Positions 39,650 to 50,911 of a stretch of DNA of 64,000 nt are shown here, in pieces. Below the pieces are notes generated by a model. The model had not been told where the DNA came from. It did not search any database and saw only the letters and a list, made by a program, of their open reading frames with translations. Source of the DNA: Trichinella spiralis (Eukaryota; Nematoda; Enoplea; Trichinellida; Trichinellidae); assembly GCA_000181795.3 (NCBI GenBank), contig CM012954.1:14782704-14846703 (forward strand), in the 5' to 3' direction. The position numbers and the translations under genes were made by a program. Each line of letters begins with the position of its first letter. Within the stretch, counting starts at the first letter, position 1.

Positions 39650-40714
39650 CTTGTCGTAAAGTCTTCGAAATGAAGAAAAATTCTCATAAAATTCATACGC
39701 TTGTCTGTCACGAAGCAAGCAATAACCTATATATTGGAACAAGTTTGTCAAGAACCGGCATTCTTACCTTCCTTTTCATTTATAACCAATTTAATCATTG
39801 CTCCAAATTGATACATATGCGCTTTTGCACTTTTGTGCGTGCACAGCAAACAACATTGCAAAACGCGCGTTCACCGTCAAATTTGATTGGCTCTAGCTGA
39901 TTGGAAGCAGCAGCGTGACAACGGCAAAAGCGTCCTCACGTTGCTCCAAATCTTCATGCTTCCTAATAATGCCAGTACTGTAGTAAGTTTGTTGGATTTT
40001 CAAGTTCATCACGTCTCTCCAACACAAGACAGCACCCAAATTCGAAAAGCTTAATACACAGTACAGGCCATTTGCAAGTAGTGCATAACCATCAGTCAAT
40101 TAGAATCTGTGAAACTTTCGCCGATAAATGCGTTGAAACACGGAACAAGGTTTCAGTTGCTGCGATCTAATTCAACGGTCTAAAGTTAGACGTTGAATGA
40201 AAATTTAACTATAAAAAAACTGAAACACAAAAGATAATAATCCAAAAAAAACCCTTTACTTTGAAAAGTTAGTGATATCGAAAGCAGAGATATATTTGAA
40301 AAAAACGCGCAACGGAAAGTTCTAAATTGAATTGAGGGACAAGATGTTTCAGTTCTGCTCTGGAAATTGAAAATAACAGAACACAGAAAATGCAACAGCT
40401 TGCATGTTTCTGAATCACTTTCTAAAATTACTGAATTCACGGGGAAGCGAGAGCCGGGAGTCGAAAGAAAAAATCCTGGACGATGACAACGCGCAAATGA
40501 AACAGTCATCTTCCCAAATGGAGAATGCGTGATAGAGCAAAATGAAAAAGCAAGGCCGAAAGGAAGGGGACCTTCTTTTTGAATAGATGACATTAATGAA
40601 AGAAATTCTTAAATTTAATAATGCATATGTGCATTTAAACTTTTGTAAGTTGTGAAAATAAAATATTCTGATAGAACCAATCTTGTAAAATACTTATTTC
40701 ATGCAGTTTTACAA
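39650..40714. other. Intergenic between AADAC-like A and importin alpha
   Basis: Promoter side of the AADAC-like gene and 3' side of importin alpha. A 135-codon open frame on the minus strand (40593-40186) has no recognisable similarity and no splice context; I leave it uncalled. No other feature seen. Confidence 0.45.
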
Positions 40715-43700
40715 TTATTTGAATTCAAAGTGTGACGATGGCAAACCATGGTTGCATTTGTCGAATGAAATAATTTCTTCCGAATTACCACCCATCAGAT
40801 CATCGTCATCAGTGAAGTATTTATCCAAAATTTCATATGCTAATTTGTAGATTTCTTCATTTTCATGAGTCTGCAGTGTTTCAATGTGATCGAGTCCTGA
40901 AATGGAATAAACGAATATATAAAATTTATTGCAAAAAGTAACAAATAAAAAAAAATGTCACCTCCACAATCTTCAATCTGCTGTGTAATTACTTCCACTT
41001 CATCTCCTGCCATTTTTAAAATGTTGTTCAGTCCATCCAAAATCACCTGCACAACTTGAACATCTCGAGAATTCAGTTGAGAACACATTGCCGGAATAAC
41101 TCCTTGTGATACCATAAATGCCACTTCTTCCCGTTGGCCACTAATAGTAACATTGCTTATAGCCCATGCTGCTTCCTTTTGAGTGGCAAAATCGGACTTA
41201 AAAGACAAATTAAAACGTGAATAAAACAATTTTTTAAAAAATCTCCTCAATCAGTATTGAAAACCTTCTCCAATAATTTAATAATTGTTGGAATCAAGCC
41301 AGCATTTATCACTGCTTGCACTTGCTCACGATTTCCCGCTGTAATGTTACTTAAAAACCACACCGCTTCCTTGTTGATTTTCTCTTTCTGATGTGCCAAA
41401 AGTTCTGGCATGTAAGACAGTGCTTCACAGTTCAAAACAACTTGAGTCTGCTCGTCAGAGCCAGTCACTATGTTTCCAACGGCACGTAAAGCAGCTGCCT
41501 GCACTTTCACTTCACGATGATTGAGCAGCTGAACCAACTTCGGAACAACACCAGCATCAATAACCATCTTAAAATAAGAAATTAAACATATTATTTCACA
41601 ATTACCTATTGCATAATGAATATATATAAAGAGAGAGAATAAGAAAACAATTTAAAAAAATCGTCAAAATCTAACTTGAATTTGATCATTGCCTCCATCT
41701 GTCAAATACGACAACGCCCAAACTGTATCCACCAAAACCTATTATATAATAAATAAATAAATAAATAAATAAGTATATATAATTGAACTGAATTGAATAA
41801 TAGACAATAAGAATAATATACGCTCATATCTGGATGGTGAACCAAAACTGATAACGCAGGCAGCAACTTGCTAATAGTCAGCGCGGATGGTGGTGGTTCT
41901 TTACTTCGACAAAGATTCACAATTACCCAAGCTACATTGCGAAGAAAACCTATAGGCACTTCCCGTTTGATAAATTCCAACAAAGGATCTATGATGCCAA
42001 GTTCAATGCAATAATCTCTGAAGTGTGGCCCGTCGCCTAAAAAAAAAACAAAAAAAATCAACAAAGAAGCAAAATTATTCATAAATTTCATTCATTTCAT
42101 ACCGATAATGTTTCCAAGTGCCCAAACCGCCTGCTCGCAAACGTTCATGTGCGGTGATTGCAATAACTGCAAAAAAAGTGGCACAGCACCGGAATGTACC
42201 ACTGCTTTAGTCTGTTCACTCGTTCCACTAGCAATGTTGGTTAATGCCCAGGCAGCTTCGAATTGCAATTCCGGACTAAAAATCAAAATTACTATATTAT
42301 TACAGTTACTTTTAATAATGTTGAAAATTACTGACCTGTTATGCGGACCAAGACAATTGACCAACACTGGCAAAATGCCCGAACGAATCAAATCATCAAT
42401 TGGTGGATTGCGATCGCTTGACAACAGTTTTCTAAAATTTCAATAAAACATTTTAATTCTTTTAATTTTGTTCTAAATGAGATTGTCTTTATTGAAAAAA
42501 TAGCATATTGTTCATAAAATATACAAAACAGCTAACAATCATAACCTCGCTTGTTGGACAGCATTCAACTGCACAATTGGGTCCGGTGACTGAGCATTCT
42601 GTAAAATCATCAACAATCCATTGCCATCTCTCAATACACTTGTTGTAGCCTCATCGATCTCAACACCTAATCCAAAAATTAGCAATTAATGAATAATAAT
42701 AAGCTTTTGTTCGTTTCAATAATTGTTTCTTTTTTTTTACTTTGCACGTGTATGCTTCTTTTCTTTGAAAGTGTATCTTCTCTTTTCGATTTACGAAGTT
42801 CGAAAGACATATCAGTCCTACGGCGTCGCAATTCCTGAAAAATGTACAGCATTAAAAATTTTTTTACTACAAACAAAATATTTTGATTCAAACACTTGAA
42901 GAATAATGTTCATTAAACGTTCTTATAATTCAAAACTGGCTAAAATTAGTTTTTTTCAATAATAAACAAGAAAAAACGCTGCAATATGCAGAATCGTTGA
43001 ATTTCACTGACAAATAAATATCTGAATAAACTACAAGTATGAACAAAGTTAAAAAAAACAAAAAATAAAAAAACGTTAACCATGACCAAATACCAATTAA
43101 AATATTCATGTTACATGAATTTCACCAGTTGACCAAGCATATCGGCAAAAATTTCATCAACAAAAAATTAATATTCATAAAAATAATTTTACACATACGT
43201 TATCCAATAAATAATAATGTGGCATCAATTAATAGCAAAACAAAATACTAAACACAATCAGGATAGAAGATAGGTCAAGACCCTGCAAAATGCTAGTACT
43301 TTATTTTCAAATTATGAGCTTACTCACGACTAATCAAAACCCGTTCAAATTGCAAAACAAACGTAAAAACATGTTTCGCAGGGGATATTTTTATCAGAAA
43401 ACACAGGTCAAAAATGAATTTGCAACAAAACCTATTGCTGAAAATGCAACATAACAATACACTTTACTTATTAGGAAAATAAACTTAAAAATAACACAGT
43501 TGCATTCGGTTGACATTTGTTTACAAACGGAATAACCAAGCGTACAAATTGTATAATGAGAAATTGACGCTAACAAATAAGATTGAACAGGAAGTATTGA
43601 AATTGCCATATTTTCTGGTCTTTGTATTTTTTCAATAAATAAAATCAAATTATCACACGAAGGTAAATTTGCCTTAATATACTTTCAAACTATCAGATGA

Positions 43701-43932
43701 TTCAGAGAATGTTAGCAAATGAAAAAAGTAAAAAAAAACAGTAAAACTTAAAATTGGTTACAGTTATTAACGATTGACGGAATGAAGCTATAATAATTAA
43801 TTGAAACAAAGGTTAAATGAATATATGACCCTTCAAGTGCAATCTGCAGTTAAAAAATGAGTAACTTACGTCAGCATTTCGACCTTTGTTTTTGAAATGC
43901 AAAATACGCGTGTTGTTGACGTGGTCGGACAT
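40715..43932 (-). CDS. ima-3: Importin subunit alpha, KPNA3/KPNA4 type (IMA-3-like)
   Basis: Ten exons on the minus strand: 43932-43870, 42834-42741, 42666-42546, 42431-42336, 42275-42103, 42036-41822, 41738-41676, 41567-41265, 41196-40962, 40896-40715; 514 residues, the usual length. The N-terminus has the IBB domain (KNKGR...ELRRRR, then ELRKSKRED). Armadillo repeats follow with the canonical helix motifs [73 protein letters not shown] and KEAAWAISN, the Trp-Asn ladder that binds classical nuclear localisation signals. The IBB binds importin beta for transport through nuclear pores. The C-terminus (NHENEE-like, then an acidic DDDD patch) also fits. Intron 1 is about 1 kb. No missing residues noted. 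Confidence 0.95.
41747..41772. repeat. (AAAT)n microsatellite in an importin alpha intron
   Basis: Six or so AAAT units in the intron between exons ending 41822 and starting 41738. Confidence 0.8.
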
Positions 43933-44836
43933 CGTGAATCCGAAAAACAACGATATTTTTCAGCCCTAAATGAAGATGATTCTTCAAACTGTCACTGGAA
44001 AATTTATTTCTCAGGAAATAGAGAAACCTATTCGACAAGCAAACTTACGTACGACAAAACACCAAACAACGCACTACCGATGACAAGTATACTGAAAAGC
44101 TCTGCGTTTATTGATGATCAAGTACAGTAGTAAAAAATGGAATTGAAAATAATGAGGGCACCAATAAAACAAGAACGAAAGGCATCTTTAAATTTTGTTT
44201 TAAATTAAATTAATAATACAAATATATAAAAATCTTCAATTTTTGTATACTGTAAAATTTAATTATAATTTTCTAACGTGTTTGCAATTAACTATGAAAA
44301 TTGGTGACTAAATGCTCAAAGAACTTCTCAGTTTGTAAATATAATTCAATTATCACAATTTATAAATTTTTTAGTTATATTTTTATCAACGTTGAATGAA
44401 TTTTAAAAGAAATTTGACGTAGGACAGTTCAGTTGGTTATGGTAGTTATCTTGTATTGTAGAGAATAAATGTCGTAACTTTATAAAAATCGTTTAAATGT
44501 TAATTATTTTTAATTTAATTATAATTTTTTAATTTTTAACTATATTATTTTCAAATAATTCAACTTATTCACATGATGAAAAAAATTGACCTTACTTTTC
44601 TTGACTTACATTCCTCAACTTTTGTAGCATAGAATTTTTAAAAAATAATCACTTAAACTTTTATAAATAAATAAATAGATTAGATTTTAGAACTTAACTT
44701 TTTACATTTTTTGCATTTCATTAATAAAATTATTGCCACATTGTCACTGAAAGTATATTGGAACTTAAATATTTCTTACTGTCCAAACTTTTTATGTTAC
44801 CACAAATTGGAAAATTACTGCTTAGCTAGTTTAAAA
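43933..44836. other. Divergent promoter region, importin alpha / CstF-64
   Basis: About 0.9 kb between the importin alpha start (minus strand) and the CstF-64 start (plus strand). Very AT-rich; no clear TATA box chosen. It probably serves both genes. Confidence 0.5.
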
Positions 44837-45977
44837 ATGAGTGGTTCATCTTCTTCTTTTGGAAAAACGCAAAGATCTATATTTGGTACGTTTTTGGTGA
44901 AATTTTTTCCTAATAATCCAAAGTATCTGTAATCACAACGAATTTACAACACGTAAATGTTTTTTTTAATTGTTCGATACTGATGAAGTTAATAATTATT
45001 TAAAAGGTGCGTCTGTTATGAGAGTGTGTTAAAATAAAAGTGGAATTTCTAGTTGGCAACATTTCTTACGATGCAACCGAAAATGAGCTGGTCGAATTGT
45101 TCTCTAAAGCTGGACCTGTTGTTGGCTTCAGGTTTAAACGTTTTTTTGTTGTTTTGACAGAAATATGTAATGAACAATTAGTTGTTTTTTCCCTTTTATT
45201 CAGACTTATGTATGATCGTGAAAATGGAAAATCAAAAGGGTATGGATTTTGCGAGTTTAAAGATCACGAAACTGCTCTCAGTGCTCTCAGAAATATGAAC
45301 AATGTGGAATTTCATGGAAGACCTTTGCGAATAGATGCAGCGTTTGGAGAACGAAGCAAAGAGGAAATAAAACGTAATTGCTACAATTGATCAGTTGTGC
45401 AATAATTTTATCACTATATATATATCAATGCTATTATTTTATTCAGAAATGCATATGCTCATTGCTGCAGCAGATCAAGAGGTATTGATTTATCTGTAAA
45501 CTGTGAACTCTTGTTAAACAATCTCACCTTTAGAGTGCTTATGGACGCCCTGTTGAACCTGAAAATGCACCCGATGCTATTCGAGAAGGGTTGTTGATGT
45601 TGAGCAAGAAAGAATTGTCCGGATTTGTTCGTGAAATGATTGTACAGCAATATTAATTAAATATATCAAAAAATGATAGAAATGAAATTGACATTTCAGA
45701 GAATCATCATTGATTATCCAATGTTGACGAGAAATTTGCTTCTGGAAAATCCTCAACTTGCCTATGCGTTTCTGTTTGCGTTAGTTGGCGAGCGATACAT
45801 TTCCATCGAAAGAGCTTTGAAATTCATTCATACTGAATCGGACTTTATGTCACACGAAGACTTGAACGTGAGTTTAACTTATTATTGAATTTCTGTTCAA
45901 ATAGTATATTCTAATTTTAGCAAGCTGTCCAGAAAATTATTTCCGAAATTAGAAACCAAAAAACAGAGAAGAAATAA
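44837..45977 (+). CDS. cpf-2: Cleavage stimulation factor 64-kDa subunit (CstF-64/CSTF2, CPF-2-like), short form
   Basis: Seven exons: 44837-44885, 45053-45131, 45204-45373, 45447-45481, 45534-45641, 45700-45867, 45921-45977; 221 residues. The N-terminal RRM has RNP2 as IFVGNI and RNP1 as KGYGFCEF, with the CstF-64 signature ALSALRNMN. It is followed by the hinge domain that binds CstF-77 (NMLL-like: RNLLLENPQLAYAF). The family recognises the GU-rich element downstream of poly-A sites in the nucleus. The protein stops shortly after the hinge: no Pro/Gly-rich region and no C-terminal Pcf11-binding three-helix domain. The first acceptor was taken at 45052 because it restores VGNI directly after IF. 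AATAAA at 46057 ends the transcript. Longer splice forms cannot be excluded but I see no downstream exon. Confidence 0.85.
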
Positions 45978-46056
45978 CCCCAGCACATGCTTTTAATACA
46001 TCGGTTTTATTTTTAGTTTTCGAATTACATGCGTTGCAGTTCAAATACAATTGTAA

Positions 46057-46062
46057 AATAAA
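46057..46062 (+). terminator. Polyadenylation signal of the CstF-64 gene
   Basis: AATAAA 80 bp after the stop codon, supporting a transcript that really ends here. Confidence 0.55.
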
Positions 46063-46406
46063 TTTGTTATATAACATGTATGTACTCACCGTTTGAACTT
46101 GGTTTTAACAAAGCTAGATGATTTGTCGCCCCATTTGTTCAGCGTAAATCTGAAATTATTTCAATTATTCACAAATTAGCAAAGTGTTTTCAAATAAATA
46201 CATATACATATATGTACATATTTGAATAACATGAACATGTTGAAAAAAAGATGTTGGTTGCAATTTATTTTATTTATTTATTCAATCAAATTTCGTTTAA
46301 GAAGATGCGAAAATGGTAAAACACGAAAAAAAGAAACAAATTCGCATCAGAAAGGTAAAAATTACGAATAATAAATAAATAAATAATTGCCAAAACAGTT
46401 AGAAAG
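46063..46406. other. Convergent 3' spacer
   Basis: Between CstF-64 (+) and AADAC-like B (-). A 60-bp minus-strand block (46149-46090) has splice sites on both sides and an open frame; see the findings. Otherwise AT-rich. Confidence 0.4.
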
Positions 46407-47971
46407 CTATGAAAGATTATGACGAATGAATGTTGCCACATCTTGTATAGCCTGTCGACCAAGTGGCACCTCGTTGTGAATATTTAGCATTGCGTGAAAA
46501 CCAGTATTGTAATGAATCCATGAAGCATTGACTCCAGCCTGACGTAGTCGATGAACGTAAAAATAGCCTTCATCGCGCAATGGATCAAATTCACAAGTAA
46601 GCACTAACGCTTTTGGCAAATCGCTCATGTCTTGCTGCAACAACGGCGACACTTGCCAGTCGAGCAAATACGATTGCACTTGATGCATCGCTTCGGACGA
46701 TTCTGTATTGTTCAATTTAGGGGGTGGCTTTTTGTAATAAGATGGATCCAAAAATTCTGGTGGAAGTTGATCATGCTGTACGGCTTGAAGCAACTGCAAC
46801 TGACGAATTGGATCTACATGGTCGCTGCGCAACACTTTCGGCACATGTTCCACATCCAAGCCGAGATAAACCAGCATCCAGCTATATATACGTACATGCA
46901 TAGGTGAGAAATTTTTTTTTATTACAATTCCTATTTCTCTGATAAACAATTTTACAAATGTACAAAGCATACCGAACAATACTTTCAGGATCAGGAAGTG
47001 CCGTTCTGCCGTACAAACGGTATGCCATTTGATAGCTGGGGGTCATAAAGTCAACAAACTGAACCACTGGATAAATAAGAACTTGAAGCTGTTTGATTGG
47101 AAATAAAAGCAAGCGTATATAAATTGCATAAATAAATATTTGCAAAATAATTAATAGATAGACAAGATACTTTTAAAACAGGCCGGATACGTTTGTTGCG
47201 TAAGCGTTGCGTAACTACAGCAGCTAAATTACCGCCGGCACTGTCGCCAACCAGTACCACTTTGTCACTGTTGATCGAGTATAATTTATGAGCATGTCGT
47301 AAAAAATATACAATTGCTCGTTCGCAATCGTCAATTGCAGCGGGAAATTTATGCTCTGGTGCCAGACGATATCTAAGCACAGTTGGAAAATTATGAATGA
47401 GAATTATGGAATTGAAAAAATGAAAAAAATCAAAATCGTCATACTCGATTGAAACAGTGATCATGTTGGTCAACTTGGCCAAATGCCTAGTGATCAAATC
47501 GTACGAATCGACGTTCAATAAAACAAATCCACCTCCATGTATGTAAACGATCGCTGCATCAGTGTCTACTTTATCCGGAATGTACACACGAGCGGCTACA
47601 TCATCCAGCATAATTGTATGGATGTGGACATTTTGTGGCTCTGTCGATCGATAAGCATAAGAGCAAAGCCATGCAAGAGAATTCAAAACAAGCCGAGTCC
47701 AACGAAGCTGCCACTTTGTGCTGAACAATTCCAACCACTTTCCCTAAAAATCATAATATATATATATATATATATAATTGATGCCCACATCATTGTTAGC
47801 GTTCATTACCGGATACATGTACAAAACACGTGCAACTGTTTCAATAATTTGCATTTTCTCACGCTCTGCGAACCGATCCGGCAATGGAACGTAAAGCTGA
47901 TTTACAACAATCGAAATCACCGCAACAAGCACCAAAGGTAAAATGCACAAGCGCCAACTTGATAAAATCAT
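46407..47971 (-). CDS. Arylacetamide deacetylase-like lipase/esterase, paralogue B
   Basis: Five exons on the minus strand: 47971-47810, 47743-47445, 47372-47171, 47088-46973, 46881-46407; 417 residues. N-terminal anchor WRLCILPLVLVAVISIVV. The active-site set is complete: HGGGF in exon 2, VGDSAGGN in exon 3, CEFDPLRDEG and GFHAM in exon 5. It is an ER-anchored serine hydrolase of the AADAC/HSL family, as for the paralogue at 37437-39649; exon 3 (202 bp) and exon 4 (116 bp) have exactly the same lengths and phases as the matching exons there. Exon 2 here corresponds to two exons in paralogue A. The duplication therefore predates or accompanied one intron gain or loss. The two copies are on the same strand but separated by importin alpha and CstF-64. 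Confidence 0.88.
47755..47777. repeat. (TA)n microsatellite in intron 1 of AADAC-like B
   Basis: About eleven TA units between exons 1 and 2, in an intron of only 66 bp. Confidence 0.85.
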
Positions 47972-48382
47972 AATTGAACAAAATGGAAGTTGGACAGCTC
48001 GATTTGACCAATGCACACGAGTAAAATGAATCGTTGAAATTCAAATTCAATCTTCGAAATCAGTCGCTTTCTTCACGCATACAAAGTGAAATTTTCAACA
48101 ACAACAACAATTTCCTATTTGACGAACAAAGTTCGTCGTCGATTTATGCAAATTTTACAAATTATTCTATATGATCGCTAGCTATCATATCTTTTATAAA
48201 TTGCCATTTATCAAATCAAATGCTATCCACGTTGCTTGAATGACAAACAAACAAAAGAGTACGAGCTAAATTTCAACTTTTCCCAATAATCTTTGCCCAA
48301 ATAAAAAATAACAAACGTTGTAAACCGAACCAAGTGCACCACAACAATAAGTGATAAATAGTTGCTTGTGTAAATGTGTATT
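47972..48382. other. Short intergenic region, AADAC-like B promoter
   Basis: Lies between the start of AADAC-like B and the 3' end of Twinkle copy A, both on the minus strand. A minus-strand AATAAA for the Twinkle gene sits at 48383-48388. No other feature seen. Confidence 0.5.
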
Positions 48383-48388
48383 TTTATT
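48383..48388 (-). terminator. Polyadenylation signal of Twinkle copy A
   Basis: AATAAA on the minus strand about 30 bp after the stop codon at 48420-48418. Confidence 0.5.
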
Positions 48389-48417
48389 ATGCAGTGCGAT
48401 TCACGAGTTGTAAAGCT

Positions 48418-50911
48418 TCAATACGTGCCTTCAGGAAGTGCCCTATCACCAACTGTCAACGTGTAGCATTTGGTCATTCTGTTGAAATTCATTTCAATGT
48501 AATTGCTCAGAACCAAATCGCCTCCTCGACGTGTTTTCCATATCTGAATTAAAAATGAAAGAAAAAATAATACCATTTCAAATTATGCATTTTGTGCAAA
48601 CTTGTAAAAAATTTTCATGTTCAACATCGGTGATGTCTTGGGCCAATTTTTTCGTACAGATCACCAGCACGTTGTCGGCCTCTTTCATTGCTTGCATGTT
48701 CACAGCGTTCTGTTGCAAAGTGTCGGCATTATTGTTTTCTTTTGAATTTTGAAACTTAAAAAACGAAAATACAAAAAAATCAAAATTTGTTTGTTTGGTT
48801 GCTGTAAGTTATTTATCTGTATAAGATTTATTTATATGAATTTTTTACTTTCGATAACAGCATTGAGCCGGTGATGTGGCAATTTCGATTTTGGGCTAAA
48901 CGTCGCAGGTCAGAGAAAATCAAATTCAAATCGTAACCATTCTTAGCCAGTGTCCATTCTTGAAGAGCGGTGACATCATCAATGACAATATGCTGGACTT
49001 CTTTTGAAGCAGCTAGCCTGTCGATAACCTCAAAAAATAGAAAAAAACAAATTCAAATGCTAATCAATTGAACAGAGCATAAGGAAGAATATTTTTTCAC
49101 TTCGACAATATCTTTCAATTTGGTGAAACCAACTTTATCAAACTTGGCGAAATACATTGGTAGTCTTGAAATCTCCTCGTACCAATAATCAAATGATCGT
49201 TGATTGGTATTTTCTTCGAAAAAAGCATCCCTGAAATTGAATTTGAATTTGTAATTAAATTTGAATTTTAAAATTTCAACTGTTCAACTTTGAAAACTGT
49301 TCCACAAGAGTTGCCGTCAAACGACCAACAGGCAATTCCAAGCAACACCACAATGTCGGTACCTGGAATATAATACAGCTTTGTTTGATTATTTACTGCT
49401 GATTTTTGCATTTGAGAGAGAGAGAAAAATGAATATATATATAGATATTTCAATAAATGAAAGTTTTTATATTTTTACATTTTGACAGCAAATGTCCAAA
49501 GCGTACTCGGCAAGAAAGGTTTTCTTACCGCATGCTGAACCACCGCCAATTAAAGTCAATTCGCCTAAGCGAAATCCTTTCAAATAGTTATTCAATGCAG
49601 AAAAACGACTCCACTACAAAGAAATAAATCAATGTCAAATTTAAGAAAAACAATAATTAATTAACCAATTTAATTTCGCTCACTTTGCATATACCAGAAA
49701 CGGATCCGTATCCGTAATAATATTCTTTGGTTAATTCTTTCAGCTTGTCAAACGTGCTCAACGATTTCTCTTCAACTCGTTCGCAAGCTTTTATCACTCC
49801 GGTGATCAACTGCCTACCTTTACCTGGCAATGCCAAAGCATCGGCGGCACGCATATTTTTGCACGAAGCAGGACTGGAAAATTTCCCCAATTCAACATAA
49901 AATATACTTTGCGTATTATATTGAAATTAAAATTTACCTGATCAAATGACAATTTGTAGAAGTCAATGATTTGGCCAACAGTTTGCCTCGATTGTACTTT
50001 TCCGGCGGAGGCCAAATGATCACATGAATCAATTCCGTGAGAAGAGACAAAAGCTAAAATGTCAAATAAAAAATTTTTATAATCAACCAAATGGAAAATA
50101 AATAATGTCAAATTGCATATAAAATAAATACCTGATTTTGAAATGGACCATATTGATCATGCACGGCCAAAGCTACCTTTCCCGCAGCTTGATGAACCGA
50201 CAATGCATCCGCCTCGTTAAACAACAATACAGTCTCCACGTCAACAGATTTGACCAAATGATATCCAAAAAATCCCACATATGTACTGCTGAAAAGTAAG
50301 TGAATTATGAAATATTTACCACAAAATTGCATTAAAACAAACAAACCTGTCAGGTATTGTTTCTTCAATAATGCCAGGTTGGTTACGATTTTCAGTAAGA
50401 CGAAATATTTTCAAACCTGACGGTTTGAGCTGCCTAACGCCGACACGTTCAAGTCTATCCGTATATCGTGGAAAAATGAGCCCATCGCCGTTTGCTGTCG
50501 CTCGGACATTATACTTTGCAAATGTACTATCCTGTATATGCTACATCATAAAAAAGAGCATATTTATCCTTTGTTCTATATTGCACTGCTGCATGCAATG
50601 TTCGTTCAATTCACTTACTCGGAGTGAAAGAAGCTGCCTCAGTCGGGTCAATTTTGGCAAAGACATTTGATTAATAGGAATGGACTGATTCCACACAGTG
50701 TGGACAACCGTTTTCGGACTATCACTAGCCGCTTCTTCGTCACTGCTGCCGCTGTAACCATTCATCATTGTATCAACTTTATTTCTAGGTAAAATATTAA
50801 AATTTATATTTTTTTAAATTTAAATACAAAACAATAACAACAACATATTTGCAATGCAAGCTTGTACCAGAGATACACGTACTTTGTCGATCGTTTCACT
50901 GAAGCTTTCAT
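48418..50911 (-). CDS. Twinkle-like mitochondrial replicative helicase, copy A
   Basis: Twelve exons on the minus strand: 50911-50883, 50784-50619, 50531-50347, 50288-50132, 50050-49938, 49873-49684, 49613-49479, 49362-49289, 49230-49101, 49028-48849, 48754-48602, 48543-48418; 545 residues. Twinkle is the hexameric RecA-fold helicase of mtDNA. The degenerate primase-like half is recognisable (SGLKIFRL, FGYHLV, NEADAL), then the linker and the helicase half beginning WSRFSALN. The P-loop reads GGSACGKKTF (Lys310-Lys311) where Twinkle normally has GPTGSGKTTF; Walker B is HIVIDD (Asp410-411). The HPRK motif 3 is missing (TGSMLLSK instead). The C-terminus WKTRRGGD aligns with the arginine-finger region. 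The short basic N-terminus MKASVKRSTK could begin a mitochondrial presequence. It is probably altered in ATPase function. Confidence 0.82.

Noticed and set aside
40186-40593. 135-codon minus-strand frame
   Set aside because: Ser/Phe-rich with no motif, no splice context and no similarity I recognise; left as unannotated.
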